Shown here one piece after another: positions 1 through 8,475 of a stretch of DNA of 64,000 nt; positions within the stretch are counted from its first letter, which is position 1; every line of letters starts with the position of its first letter. The stretch is from assembly GCA_900550545.1 (NCBI GenBank), contig URSS01000010.1, positions 1 to 64,000 on the forward strand. The letters are read 5' to 3'. A program made the position numbers and the translations under genes. Under the pieces are notes generated by a model, which had not been told where the DNA came from, did not search any database, and saw nothing but the letters and a program-made list of their open reading frames with translations. This DNA is from an uncultured Lachnobacterium sp. (lineage in GTDB: Bacteria > Bacillota > Clostridia > Lachnospirales > Lachnospiraceae).

Positions 1-85
1 TTTGTTCTGCTCCGACCGGAGTGGAACGTAGAAACGAGGTCTGCGAAGCAGGAAGTCCATTGGCTTTAGACAATGGGTAGTTCAC
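1..85 (+). mobile_element. Right end of an IS200/IS605-family element (omega-RNA scaffold 3' end)
   Basis: The first 85 bases resemble the 3' end of IS605-type elements of Clostridia: a GC-rich structured stretch, a short hairpin (CCATTG at 57-62 pairing with CAATGG at 71-76), then a terminal GGGTAGTTCAC ending at 85. In this family the region downstream of tnpB is both the transposition right end and the omega-RNA scaffold, with the guide taken from the adjacent flank. The transposase/TnpB genes would lie outside the window to the left. The family call rests on recalled similarity of the terminal sequence, not on a search. Confidence 0.68.
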
Positions 86-103
86 CGAAAGAGGTATAGA
101 AAA

Positions 104-1468
104 ATGAAATGTTTATGGAAAAAAGTGATTTGTGCAATGCTTGCAGTCGGTATGCTGGCACAGTGCCCGCAGCAGATCTATGCGGAAGAAAATGGAAATA
201 CGGTAACTGTAATGGATCCTTCGGATACTGGCGTGAATGACACGAATTCTGACAATGCAGTACAGCAACCGGATGACACACAACAACCGGACGATACACA
301 GCAGCCGGACGATACGCAGCAGCCAGATGATACACAACCGGAAGAACTTCCGAAACCAGCTGCTGTGAAGAATCTGCACACGACCAAACAGGGGAAAACA
401 AAGGTGCATCTAGAATGGCAAAAGAGTGCAAATGCAACTTCCTATTTGATATACAGAAAGACAAGAGGTGGCGCGTATAGAAAGCTTGCGAAGAGCAAAA
501 AGACAACATATACAGATAAAACTCTGGCTGCCGGAAAAACCTATACATATAAAATTATTGCAGCAAATACACAGAATAAATCCAAAGCTGTAACAATAAC
601 ATTTTCCAATATAAAAGCAGTGCAGATTCATGCACAGAAATATACCTATGCACAAATGAAAAAAGATATAAAAGAACTGGAGAGCATGTACAGTGATTAT
701 TGTGAAGTAACGGTGATCGGAAAGAGTGTACAGGGACGAAATATTTATGATGTGGCAATTGGAAATCCGGATGCGGATCAGTCGCTTTTGGTCGTAAGTA
801 CGTTACATGCCCGTGAGTATATCTGTTCCGCTGTTATGATGAAAGAAATCGAGTATTATCTGGAAAATTATAACAGTACGATTGGAAATATGACACCAGC
901 TAATACTCTGAAAAATATGCAGATTCATTATATCGTGATGGCCAATCCGGATGGAGTGACAATTTCACAGACGAAACATGCGACATGGAAATCCAATGGA
1001 AGAGGAGTGGATCTGAACCGGAATTTTCCAACAAAGAAATTTGTTGTGGGAGGAAAGCCGGGAGCACAAAGCTACTCAGGCAAAAAAGCGTTAAGTGAAC
1101 CGGAAACATATGCTGTGGCAAAACGCACGAAAGAATTGATGCGCAAGCAGAATTTGGCTGGCGTAGTGAATTATCATGCAATGGGAAGGATTATATTTGG
1201 TGATTGCACAAAGAAATCGATTCTGAAGGATACGAAAACCATGTATAATATTGCAAAAAAAGAGACCGGATATCAGAAAGCTTATGATAGTGGCCGTGGA
1301 CGTTCCTGGGGAGGACAGTATCGCGAGTACGTCATGTATATGCTGAATGTTCCTTCCATCACAATCGAGATTGGAAGTTCGGCAGCACCGTGTCCACTGT
1401 GGCAGTATGAAACAGAGTTTCAGAAAAATAAACATGTAGTTCTTAAGATCGCAAAATCTCTAAAATGA
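104..1468 (+). CDS. Secreted M14-family zinc carboxypeptidase with FN3-like domain
   Basis: 454-residue exported peptidase. It has a signal peptide (residues 1-27, basic start then a hydrophobic core), an acidic low-complexity linker with four QQPDDT-type repeats (about 53-78), one fibronectin type III-like domain (about 84-172), and an M14 catalytic domain (about 178-454). Zinc ligands are visible as H235-x-x-E238 (LHAREY) and H358 (NYHAMG). The substrate-binding Asn-Arg lies in DLNRNFP near 305, and the general base is E422 (IEIGSS). M14 enzymes remove C-terminal residues from peptides; related bacterial enzymes act on peptidoglycan stem peptides, and the substrate here cannot be read. The ATG at 104 follows a GAAAGAGG ribosome site at 87-94, only about 18 bases after the mobile-element end, so the native promoter may have been displaced. 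Confidence 0.9.
   Translation: MKCLWKKVICAMLAVGMLAQCPQQIYAEENGNTVTVMDPSDTGVNDTNSDNAVQQPDDTQQPDDTQQPDDTQQPDDTQPEELPKPAAVKNLHTTKQGKTKVHLEWQKSANATSYLIYRKTRGGAYRKLAKSKKTTYTDKTLAAGKTYTYKIIAANTQNKSKAVTITFSNIKAVQIHAQKYTYAQMKKDIKELESMYSDYCEVTVIGKSVQGRNIYDVAIGNPDADQSLLVVSTLHAREYICSAVMMKEIEYYLENYNSTIGNMTPANTLKNMQIHYIVMANPDGVTISQTKHATWKSNGRGVDLNRNFPTKKFVVGGKPGAQSYSGKKALSEPETYAVAKRTKELMRKQNLAGVVNYHAMGRIIFGDCTKKSILKDTKTMYNIAKKETGYQKAYDSGRGRSWGGQYREYVMYMLNVPSITIEIGSSAAPCPLWQYETEFQKNKHVVLKIAKSLK
263..334 (+). repeat. Four 18-bp tandem repeats in the carboxypeptidase linker
   Basis: Four in-frame 18-bp units at 263-280, 281-298, 299-316 and 317-334 each encode a Gln-Gln-Pro-Asp-Asp-Thr unit. Third-position differences between units show they are not freshly expanded. 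They form a Pro/Asp-rich spacer between the signal peptide and the FN3-like domain. Confidence 0.9.
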
Positions 1469-1479
1469 ATAGTAGAAAG

Positions 1480-1523
1480 AAAAGGAGACAGTTTCAAAGA
1501 AATTTGAATTTGTCCCTTTTTTT
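1480..1523 (+). terminator. Rho-independent terminator of the carboxypeptidase gene
   Basis: A long imperfect hairpin: AAAGGAGACA pairs with TGTCCCTTT (one bulged A), with inner arms TTCAAA and TTTGAA around a GAAA loop. It runs into a seven-T tract about 12 bases after the stop codon. Confidence 0.8.
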
Positions 1524-1533
1524 ATGTTATACT
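1504..1533 (+). promoter_or_regulatory. Sigma-A-type promoter of lgt
   Basis: TTGAAT-N18-TATACT. The -35 element lies inside the 3' arm of the preceding terminator. Transcription would start near 1540, about 50 bases before lgt. Confidence 0.55.
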
Positions 1534-1589
1534 GATAAGAACCGGATGAAGGATCGGTTAATCAAAAAACGAGGAGGAGAAATTAAATT

Positions 1590-2477
1590 ATGGATTACAA
1601 CATTAATTTTCCATATTTGCATATTTATCTGGATCATGTAGGAAAGAACATTATGATTGGAAATTTTTCTATTGCATATTATGGAATTGTGATTGCTATT
1701 GGAATGCTGGCAGGACTTGGCATTGCATGCTGGATGGCAAAGCGTACCGGACAGAGTTCTGACACTTACTTTGATCTGGCACTGGTGGCTATCGTATGCT
1801 CTGTGATTGGAGCCCGCATTTATTATGTGGTGTTTCGGTGGGATTTGTATAAGGACAACCTGCTCAGTATTTTTAACCTGCGTCAGGGTGGTCTGGCAAT
1901 TTATGGCGGGGTTATCGCTGCCATTATTACCACATTTATTTTTGCACGGGTAAAAAAGCTTTCGCCAGGATTACTTTTTGATACGGCAGGATTAGGACTG
2001 GTGCTTGGACAGATTATTGGCCGATGGGGAAACTTTTTTAACAGGGAAGCGTTTGGCGGATATACGGACGGGCTTTTTGCCATGCAGCTGCCATTATCTG
2101 CAGTGCGGAATTCAGATGTGACGCAGGAACTTTTACAGCATGTGGTAGAAGTGGACGGAATTTCCTATATTCAGGTATATCCAACCTTTTTATTTGAATC
2201 CATGTGGAATCTGGTGCTGTTGATCTGTCTGATTCTGTTTACAAAACACAAAAAGTTTGATGGTGAAGTATTTTTGCTGTACCTGGCAGGATACGGTATC
2301 GGGCGTTTCTGGATAGAATCTCTTCGAACGGATCAGTTGCTGCTTCCGGGCATTGGATATCCGGTTTCAATGGCACTTGCAGCCATACTTGTGGTGTTTT
2401 CCGTTGTATGGATCATTGTCTGGCATGTGAAGCATGGACGAAAACAGGCACAGGTGGAGCAAAGTGGGGACAAATAG
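1590..2477 (+). CDS. lgt: Prolipoprotein diacylglyceryl transferase
   Basis: 295-residue polytopic membrane enzyme that transfers diacylglycerol from phosphatidylglycerol to the lipobox cysteine of prolipoproteins, the first step of lipoprotein maturation. Visible family signatures are GGLAIYGG in the second conserved loop, the Lgt motif GRWGNFFNREAFGG (usually GRxGNFxNxE), and a late RFWIESLRTDQL segment. About seven hydrophobic segments are visible, and the length is normal. The ATG follows AGGAGGAG at about 1571-1578. It is monocistronic, lying between a terminator plus promoter and the mraZ promoter. Confidence 0.95.
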   Translation: MDYNINFPYLHIYLDHVGKNIMIGNFSIAYYGIVIAIGMLAGLGIACWMAKRTGQSSDTYFDLALVAIVCSVIGARIYYVVFRWDLYKDNLLSIFNLRQGGLAIYGGVIAAIITTFIFARVKKLSPGLLFDTAGLGLVLGQIIGRWGNFFNREAFGGYTDGLFAMQLPLSAVRNSDVTQELLQHVVEVDGISYIQVYPTFLFESMWNLVLLICLILFTKHKKFDGEVFLLYLAGYGIGRFWIESLRTDQLLLPGIGYPVSMALAAILVVFSVVWIIVWHVKHGRKQAQVEQSGDK

Positions 2478-2532
2478 TTCCGTTTGTGCATAAAATTGAA
2501 TAAAACTGCATAGTGGACATGGGAAAGTATCT

Positions 2533-2589
2533 GTAACATCCCTTTTTTCAGAAAATGAAAGAAAGGTGGATGTTGCAGGTGCTTTTTTT
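2533..2589 (+). terminator. Probable terminator downstream of lgt
   Basis: GTAACATCC (2533-2541) pairs with GGATGTTGC (2568-2576), with a CTTTTTTC/GAAAGAAAG inner segment. A seven-T tract follows after six bases. The gap between stem and T-tract makes it less certain. The rest of 2478-2797 holds the mra promoter and operator. Confidence 0.5.
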
Positions 2590-2624
2590 ATTTCCTGAAA
2601 GTTTGAAAAAACCTTGAAAAGACC

Positions 2625-2653
2625 TTGATTCGCACCTGTTTTTGGAGTATTAT
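2625..2653 (+). promoter_or_regulatory. Promoter of the mra/dcw cluster
   Basis: TTGATT-N17-TATTAT, a good sigma-A-type match. Transcription would start near 2660, so the GTGG repeats that follow sit at and just downstream of the start point. Confidence 0.75.
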
Positions 2654-2662
2654 GGTTACATG

Positions 2663-2707
2663 GTGGTGAAAAGTGGAGAGAAAAAACCATAGAGTGGTGT
2701 AAAGTGG
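2663..2707 (+). promoter_or_regulatory. MraZ-type operator: four phased GTGG repeats
   Basis: GTGG repeats start at 2663, 2673, 2694 and 2704, giving spacings of 10, 21 and 10 bp, all on one helical face; two of the four are preceded by AAA. MraZ is known to bind repeated TGG-containing direct repeats upstream of its own gene in several bacteria, and this array lies directly upstream of mraZ. Autoregulation is inferred. Confidence 0.75.
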
Positions 2708-2797
2708 TAGATGATACATGAAAATGATATGACGTCTACACCATACAGAAACGACGGTTTCTGGTAGAAATGAAGCAGAAAGGCAGGTGAGTGCGTC

Positions 2798-3229
2798 ATG
2801 TTCATGGGTGAATATAATCATTCCGTCGATGCAAAGGGCAGAATGATCGTTCCGTCAAAGTTCAGAGAACAGCTTGGAAACGAATTTGTAGTGACTAAGG
2901 GACTGGATGGATGTTTATTCGCATATTCCCATGAAGAATGGCAGCGCATTGAAGACAGCCTGAGAGAAAAACCACTTACCTCCAAGGATGCAAGAAAGTT
3001 TATGAGATTCTTTTTTGCAGGCGCAGCAAACTGTGAACTGGACAAGCAGGGAAGAATTCTTCTTCCTGCGAATCTGAGAGAGTACGCAGGAATTGATAAA
3101 GAAGTCGTATCCGTCGGCGTATTCAGCCGTGTGGAGATCTGGAGCAAAGACAGATATCTGGAGAACAGCGACTTTGATGATATGGATGAAATTGCAGAAC
3201 ATATGGCAGAATTAGGAATTGGAATCTAG
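2798..3229 (+). CDS. mraZ: Transcriptional regulator MraZ
   Basis: 143-residue protein made of two SpoVT/AbrB-like halves: residues 1-50 (GEYNHSVDAKGRMIVPSKFR) and about 80-125 (DKQGRILLPANLREYAG). Each half carries the D-x-K/Q-G-R-x-x-x-P core. MraZ forms rings and binds direct repeats in front of its own operon, usually repressing it. A GCAGGTGAG ribosome site precedes the ATG at 2798; ATG 2804 is an alternative, but family members usually begin MFMGEY. It is the first gene of the division and wall cluster. Confidence 0.96.
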   Translation: MFMGEYNHSVDAKGRMIVPSKFREQLGNEFVVTKGLDGCLFAYSHEEWQRIEDSLREKPLTSKDARKFMRFFFAGAANCELDKQGRILLPANLREYAGIDKEVVSVGVFSRVEIWSKDRYLENSDFDDMDEIAEHMAELGIGI

Positions 3230-3238
3230 GGAGTCGAC

Positions 3239-4180
3239 ATGGAATTCAAACATTATTCGGTTTTACTGAATGAAACAATTGAACAATTGCATATCAAACC
3301 GGATGGAATCTATGTAGATGGAACTCTCGGTGGTGGAGGACATTCCCTTGAAATCTGCAAAAGACTTACGACAGGACGTCTGATTGGAATCGATCAGGAT
3401 GCGGATGCTATTGAAGCGGCATCCGAAAGGCTGAAGGAGTATCAGGATAAAGTTACCATTGTTCGAAGCAATTATGCACAGATGACAAGCGTATTGAAGG
3501 ATCTGGGGATAGAAAAGGTGGATGGAATCGTACTGGATCTTGGCGTATCCTCATTCCAGCTGGATACACCGGAACGTGGATTCACCTACCGGAGCGAAGA
3601 TGCCCCGCTTGATATGCGCATGGATAAGCGACAAAAACTTACCGCAAGAGATATTGTCAATGACTATAGTGAGATGGAACTTTTCCGTATTATCCATGAT
3701 TATGGAGAAGATCGGTTCGCGAAGAACATTGCTAAGCATATCGTAAATGCAAGAAAAGAGAAATCAATCGAGACGACAGGTGAACTCAACGCAATCATTA
3801 AAGCAGCGATACCTATGAAAGTGCAGGTGACGGGAGGACATCCTTCCAAACGTACCTATCAGGCAATCCGTATTGAATTAAATCATGAGCTGGATGTGTT
3901 ACGGGATAACCTGGATTCGATGATCGATATATTAAATGATGAAGGAAGACTTTGCATTATCACATTCCATTCACTGGAAGATCGGATTGTTAAGTCAAAT
4001 TTTAAGAAGAACGAAAACCCTTGTACATGCCCGAGCAATTTCCCGGTATGCGTATGTGGGAAGAAATCAAAAGGGAAAGTGGTAACAAGAAAACCAATTT
4101 TACCTTCGGAGCAGGAGTTAGAGGAAAACAGTCGTTCAAAAAGCGCGAAATTACGTGTGTTTGAGCGTATCGAACAGTAA
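3239..4180 (+). CDS. rsmH: 16S rRNA (cytosine(1402)-N(4))-methyltransferase
   Basis: 313-residue SAM-dependent methyltransferase (MraW/RsmH) that N4-methylates C1402 in the P-site region of 16S rRNA. It shows the family start HYSVLLNE, the SAM-binding loop GTLGGGGHS, IGIDQDADA, the VDGIVLDLGVSS block, FTYRSEDAPLDMRMD, and a late TFHSLEDRIVK motif. Length and order are typical. It begins 9 bp after mraZ with an AGGGAG ribosome site, so it is co-transcribed. Confidence 0.97.
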   Translation: MEFKHYSVLLNETIEQLHIKPDGIYVDGTLGGGGHSLEICKRLTTGRLIGIDQDADAIEAASERLKEYQDKVTIVRSNYAQMTSVLKDLGIEKVDGIVLDLGVSSFQLDTPERGFTYRSEDAPLDMRMDKRQKLTARDIVNDYSEMELFRIIHDYGEDRFAKNIAKHIVNARKEKSIETTGELNAIIKAAIPMKVQVTGGHPSKRTYQAIRIELNHELDVLRDNLDSMIDILNDEGRLCIITFHSLEDRIVKSNFKKNENPCTCPSNFPVCVCGKKSKGKVVTRKPILPSEQELEENSRSKSAKLRVFERIEQ

Positions 4181-4201
4181 AAGAAAGAGCAGGAAAGCAA
4201 T

Positions 4202-4672
4202 ATGACTAAAAATTATTACATACATGGAAATACGGTACGTGAATTAGAAGCACCGGTGCGTCAGAACCGTCGGACGCGCGAGGAGATCGAGCAGGCAAAA
4301 AGACGTAAAAATCGTAGAAATGCTGCGAGAAGAAACAGACAGCGCGCTATGGAAATGAGCCGTGGATATGTGGCTTTCTTATCCGTATGTGTTGCAATCA
4401 TTGCGATATCTGCGGTCGCATTTGTAAAATTACAGTCACAGGTAACATACCGCATGAACAATATTGCATCTTTACAGAGCGAAGTAAATGATCTTCGTGC
4501 AGATAACGATGCCAGATACAAGAGCATCACTACTTCAGTTGATCTGAATGAAGTGAAGAAGAAGGCAATCAAAGAATTGGGAATGTCTTATCCAAAAGAA
4601 AAGCAGGTGGTATATTATTCCATTGAAAATAACAACTATATGGATCAGTACAGTGACATTCCAAAACAGTAG
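4202..4672 (+). CDS. ftsL: Cell division protein FtsL
   Basis: 156-residue bitopic protein. It has a long basic cytoplasmic N-terminus (rich in Arg/Lys, residues 18-50), one transmembrane segment (about 58-80) and a short extracytoplasmic coiled coil (about 85-125). It ends in the YPKEKQVVYYSIEN-like strand seen in clostridial FtsL. FtsL scaffolds the divisome with FtsB/DivIC and FtsQ/DivIB. The assignment rests on topology and on its position between rsmH and a class B PBP, since sequence conservation in the family is low. Confidence 0.85.
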   Translation: MTKNYYIHGNTVRELEAPVRQNRRTREEIEQAKRRKNRRNAARRNRQRAMEMSRGYVAFLSVCVAIIAISAVAFVKLQSQVTYRMNNIASLQSEVNDLRADNDARYKSITTSVDLNEVKKKAIKELGMSYPKEKQVVYYSIENNNYMDQYSDIPKQ

Positions 4673-4681
4673 GAGAACATT

Positions 4682-6613
4682 GTGGCAAGAAGAAGGAGAC
4701 CGGTTCAAAAATTTAACCGGAAAATGAGAACCAAGCTTCTGGTGCTTTTTATATTTATTATGGCAGGATTGTGTGTCATGATCGGGAGATTGATGTACAT
4801 CGAATACACCAGTGGCGATAAATATGAGAAAAAAGTATTATCCATGCAGTCATATGATAGCAAAACCATTCCGTACCAGAGAGGAGATATTGTGGATAGC
4901 TCCGGCACGGTACTCGCTACCAGTGTGGCTGTTTATAACGTTATTCTAGACTGCTCACAGATGACATACAAGGAGGAGTATGTTAAACCTACCATTGATG
5001 CACTTGAGGAGTGCTTCCCTGAATTAAAGAGGGAAGATCTTGAATCCTATGCAAAGGAAAAAAAGGACAATAAGTACATTGTGCTGGCAAAGAAGCTTCC
5101 ATATGAAGAAATTCAGAAATTCGTTGAGATGCAGGATGCGGTAGATGACAAGAAAAAGAAAATTAACCCAAATATCAAGGGTGTCTGGTTTGAAAAAGAA
5201 TATCAGAGAACCTATCCATATAACAGTCTTGCAGCATCTGTGATCGGATTTACTTCATCCGGTAATGTGGGCACAACAGGACTTGAGAATTACTATGATG
5301 ATGTATTAAACGGCGTGAATGGAAGAGAGTATGGTTATCTGAACTCTGACAGCAATTTTGAAAAAACGGTCATTCCGGCGCAGGATGGAAGTACACTGGT
5401 TACATCCATCGATTCCAATATACAATCAATTGTAGAGAATAAAATTAAAAAGTTTAATGAGGCTTATACAGACAACTATAAGGTGGGAGATGGAAGTAAG
5501 ACGACCGCCGTGATTGTTATGAATCCGCAAAACGGGGAAATTCTTGCGATGGCGGATTATCCGACATTTAATCTGAACAAGCCGAGAGACTTGAGTGATC
5601 TCTACACAGAGGAAGAAATCAGCAAAATATCAGATGATGACCAGCTCGACGTACTCAATGGTCTGTGGCAGAATTATTGTGTGACCGCTACGTATGAGCC
5701 GGGATCGGTACAGAAACCGTTTACGGTTGCTGCCGGATTAGAGACTGGAACGATCAATGATAATATGACCTTTCTGTGTGATGGTGGAGAACAGTTTGAC
5801 CGTTGGGTCAGCTGTGTTAACCGTAATGGACATGGTATTGAGACGGTTCGTAAAGCATTGATGGATTCCTGTAATGATGCGTTGATGCAGATGTCATATA
5901 AGATAGGAAAGAAAAATTTCCTCGAGTATCAGTCGATTTTCGGCTTTGGTCAGAAGACAGGAATTGATCTGCCGGGCGAGACAAATACATCTTCCTTAAT
6001 ATTTAATCTGGATAATATAAAACCGATTGACCTTGCTACAAATGCGTTTGGACAGAACTACAACTGTACAATGATTCAGATGGCCAGTGGTTTCAGTTCG
6101 CTGATCAATGGTGGAACTTATTATCAGCCACATGTAGTGACAAAGATTACAGACAGTTCAGAAAATACAATTTCTACAATTGAACCGAAAGTGGTAAAAC
6201 AGACAATTTCACAGAGCACAAGTGATCAAATCAAAGATTATCTGTATGATGTTGTTTCAAAAGGAACTGCAGGAACAGCAAAAGTAGATGGATATTCCAT
6301 GGGTGGAAAGACAGGTACTGCCCAGAAACTACCGCGTAAAGACAGAAAATATCTGGTATCCTTCATGGGATTTGCGCCGGTGGAAAATCCACAGCTTTTG
6401 ATTTACTGTATTGTGGATGAGCCGAATGTGGCAGATCAGGCACACAGTTATTTTGCACAGGATATCTGTCGTGAAATTTTGGAAGAGGTACTTCCGTATA
6501 TGAACATTTATTCGGATGAAAAGAAGACAGGAAAGAACAAAGGCCTTGGTATTACTGGTGCAAAAACACAGTATACAAATCATCATCCAGGTAAAAAAGA
6601 GAATGACAACTAA
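4682..6613 (+). CDS. Class B penicillin-binding protein (FtsI/SpoVD type), first copy
   Basis: 643-residue peptidoglycan transpeptidase with one N-terminal membrane anchor (about 18-40), a dimerisation/pedestal domain (about 55-240) and a transpeptidase domain. Active-site motifs are the serine box SVQK in EPGSVQKPF (about residue 341), SCN in the second box, and KTGTAQK (about 543). The GTG at 4682 follows an AGGAGAAC ribosome site, 9 bp after ftsL. The C-terminus is a charged tail with no PASTA domain, unlike Bacillus SpoVD. Whether this copy or the next serves vegetative division as opposed to spore cortex cannot be told from sequence alone. Confidence 0.93.
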   Translation: MARRRRPVQKFNRKMRTKLLVLFIFIMAGLCVMIGRLMYIEYTSGDKYEKKVLSMQSYDSKTIPYQRGDIVDSSGTVLATSVAVYNVILDCSQMTYKEEYVKPTIDALEECFPELKREDLESYAKEKKDNKYIVLAKKLPYEEIQKFVEMQDAVDDKKKKINPNIKGVWFEKEYQRTYPYNSLAASVIGFTSSGNVGTTGLENYYDDVLNGVNGREYGYLNSDSNFEKTVIPAQDGSTLVTSIDSNIQSIVENKIKKFNEAYTDNYKVGDGSKTTAVIVMNPQNGEILAMADYPTFNLNKPRDLSDLYTEEEISKISDDDQLDVLNGLWQNYCVTATYEPGSVQKPFTVAAGLETGTINDNMTFLCDGGEQFDRWVSCVNRNGHGIETVRKALMDSCNDALMQMSYKIGKKNFLEYQSIFGFGQKTGIDLPGETNTSSLIFNLDNIKPIDLATNAFGQNYNCTMIQMASGFSSLINGGTYYQPHVVTKITDSSENTISTIEPKVVKQTISQSTSDQIKDYLYDVVSKGTAGTAKVDGYSMGGKTGTAQKLPRKDRKYLVSFMGFAPVENPQLLIYCIVDEPNVADQAHSYFAQDICREILEEVLPYMNIYSDEKKTGKNKGLGITGAKTQYTNHHPGKKENDN

Positions 6614-6630
6614 AGATAAGCAGGTTTTAA

Positions 6631-6655
6631 GGCGGATGTTCTAGCAGCATCCGCC
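6631..6655 (+). promoter_or_regulatory. Strong intergenic hairpin between the two PBP genes
   Basis: GGCGGATG (6631-6638) pairs perfectly with CATCCGCC (6648-6655) around a 9-base loop. No T-tract follows, so it is not a standard terminator. It may stabilise or punctuate the mRNA between the two transpeptidase genes. Confidence 0.6.
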
Positions 6656-6683
6656 GATTCATATACTTTAGGAAAGAGCGATA

Positions 6684-8411
6684 GTGGCGGATTTTTCGAT
6701 GCAGTGGAATAAAACCTATCACCGCAAGAAAATTTGTGTATTTTTCTTTTGTGTTCTTGTCTGTGCAGTGATTCTGCTTGGCCGATTGGTATATCTTATG
6801 ATATTTCGCGGAGATTATTACTCGAAACTTGCAACAGATCTGCAACAAAGAGAACGACAGATCAAAGCCGCCAGAGGAAAAATACTCGACCGAAACGGTG
6901 TTGTACTGGCGGGAAATAAATCGGTATGTACCATATCTGTAATTCATAATCAGATAGAAGAACCGGAAAAAGTCATACAGATGCTTTGTAAAGAATTGGG
7001 AATATCCGAAGAAAAAGTAAGAAAACGTGTGGAAAAGCGCTCGTCGATCGAACGAATCAAAAGCAATGTGGACAAGGAAACGGGAAACCGGATACTTGCC
7101 TATGGATTTGCTGGGGTAAAAGTCGATGAAGATTATAAAAGAGAGTATCCATTTGATGAGCTTGGTTCAAAGGTGCTTGGATTTACCGGTGGAGATAATC
7201 AGGGGATTATCGGGTTAGAAACCGTGTATGATGAGGAGCTTCAGGGAACTGCTGGAACCATACTTACAACGACCGATGCCAGAGGGGTGGAAGTCGACAA
7301 TATTGGAGAGGAGCGCGTGGAACCGATAGCCGGGAACAATCTTCGGTTGACCATGGATGCCAATATACAGAAATTTGCCGAGCAGGCAGCGCAGAAAGCT
7401 TTTATCAAAAAAGAAGCTGATTCGGTGAGTATACTTGTTATGAATCCACAGAATGGCGAGATGCTTGCCATGGTGGACTATCCGGAGTTTAATTTAAATG
7501 AGCCTTTTACTTTGACGGAGACATATGCAGATAAAGGAAATGACGAACAGGATGCCTTAAATCAGATGTGGAGAAATCATTGTATCAATGACACGTATGA
7601 GCCGGGATCAACGTTTAAAATTATTACGGCTTCGGCTGCATTAGAGGAACATGTCGTATCATTGGAAGACCGGTTTCACTGTCCGGGATATATTGTGGTG
7701 GAGGATCGCAGAATTCGTTGCCATAAAACGACCGGACACGGCGCGGAAAGCTTTGTGGAAGGAATCGAAAATTCCTGCAATCCGGTGTTTATCAATGTCG
7801 GACTGAGGATTGGAGCAAATCGTTTTTATGACTATTTTAAACAGTTTGGATTATTGCAGAAAACAAATATTGACCTGCCGGGTGAGGCGGCGACTATTAT
7901 GCATAAGAGGGAGGATATTGGTCTGGTGGAACTGGCAACGGTGTCTTTCGGACAGTCGTTTCAGATTACACCGATTCAGCTTGCAACCACGGTCGCGTCC
8001 ATTATCAACGGTGGCAACCGTGTGACACCACATTTTGGCATGCAGGTGGAAAAAGCAGACGGCACATGTGTCAAAAAGATGGAATATGAACCACAGACAG
8101 GAATCTGCAGTCCGGATACATCTGAAAAAATGCGTTTCCTGCTGGAGAAGGTTGTGTCAGAAGGTGGAGGAAACAAGGCATATATCGAGGGATATTCGAT
8201 CGGAGGAAAGACGGCAACCTCGCAGACACTGCCGCGATCGGCGAACAAATATATTTCGTCCTTTCTCGGATTTGCACCGGCGGATGATCCGCAGGTTTTA
8301 GTGCTTGTAATCATAAGAAATCCTTCCGGTGTATATTATGGAGGAACAATCGCTGCGCCTGTGGCAAAGGAAATATTTGAAAACATCCTGCCTTACCTTG
8401 AATTACAATAG
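6684..8411 (+). CDS. Class B penicillin-binding protein, second copy with altered KTG box
   Basis: 575-residue homologue of the preceding gene: one N-terminal membrane segment (about 15-38), a pedestal domain, and a transpeptidase domain with STFK (EPGSTFKIITAS, about residue 312) and SCN (NSCNPVF). The third box reads GGKTATSQ, so the usual KTG is KTA. The GTG at 6684 follows GGAAAGAG; a nearby ATG at 6699 is a possible alternative. Tandem class B PBPs in this position are usual in Clostridia, one vegetative and one sporulation-associated (SpoVD). The KTA change sits in the beta-3 strand lining the active site and is unusual. Confidence 0.9.
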   Translation: MADFSMQWNKTYHRKKICVFFFCVLVCAVILLGRLVYLMIFRGDYYSKLATDLQQRERQIKAARGKILDRNGVVLAGNKSVCTISVIHNQIEEPEKVIQMLCKELGISEEKVRKRVEKRSSIERIKSNVDKETGNRILAYGFAGVKVDEDYKREYPFDELGSKVLGFTGGDNQGIIGLETVYDEELQGTAGTILTTTDARGVEVDNIGEERVEPIAGNNLRLTMDANIQKFAEQAAQKAFIKKEADSVSILVMNPQNGEMLAMVDYPEFNLNEPFTLTETYADKGNDEQDALNQMWRNHCINDTYEPGSTFKIITASAALEEHVVSLEDRFHCPGYIVVEDRRIRCHKTTGHGAESFVEGIENSCNPVFINVGLRIGANRFYDYFKQFGLLQKTNIDLPGEAATIMHKREDIGLVELATVSFGQSFQITPIQLATTVASIINGGNRVTPHFGMQVEKADGTCVKKMEYEPQTGICSPDTSEKMRFLLEKVVSEGGGNKAYIEGYSIGGKTATSQTLPRSANKYISSFLGFAPADDPQVLVLVIIRNPSGVYYGGTIAAPVAKEIFENILPYLELQ

Positions 8412-8426
8412 AGAATAACGTATACT
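8398..8426 (+). promoter_or_regulatory. Promoter for murD-ftsW-ftsQ
   Basis: TTGAAT-N17-TATACT, overlapping the last codons of the second PBP gene. It would give murD and the following genes expression independent of the mraZ promoter. Confidence 0.6.
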
Positions 8427-8475
8427 TAATGCAGTTTGTTTTTTAACGAAGACATTAAGATGGAGGTTAAGAAGT

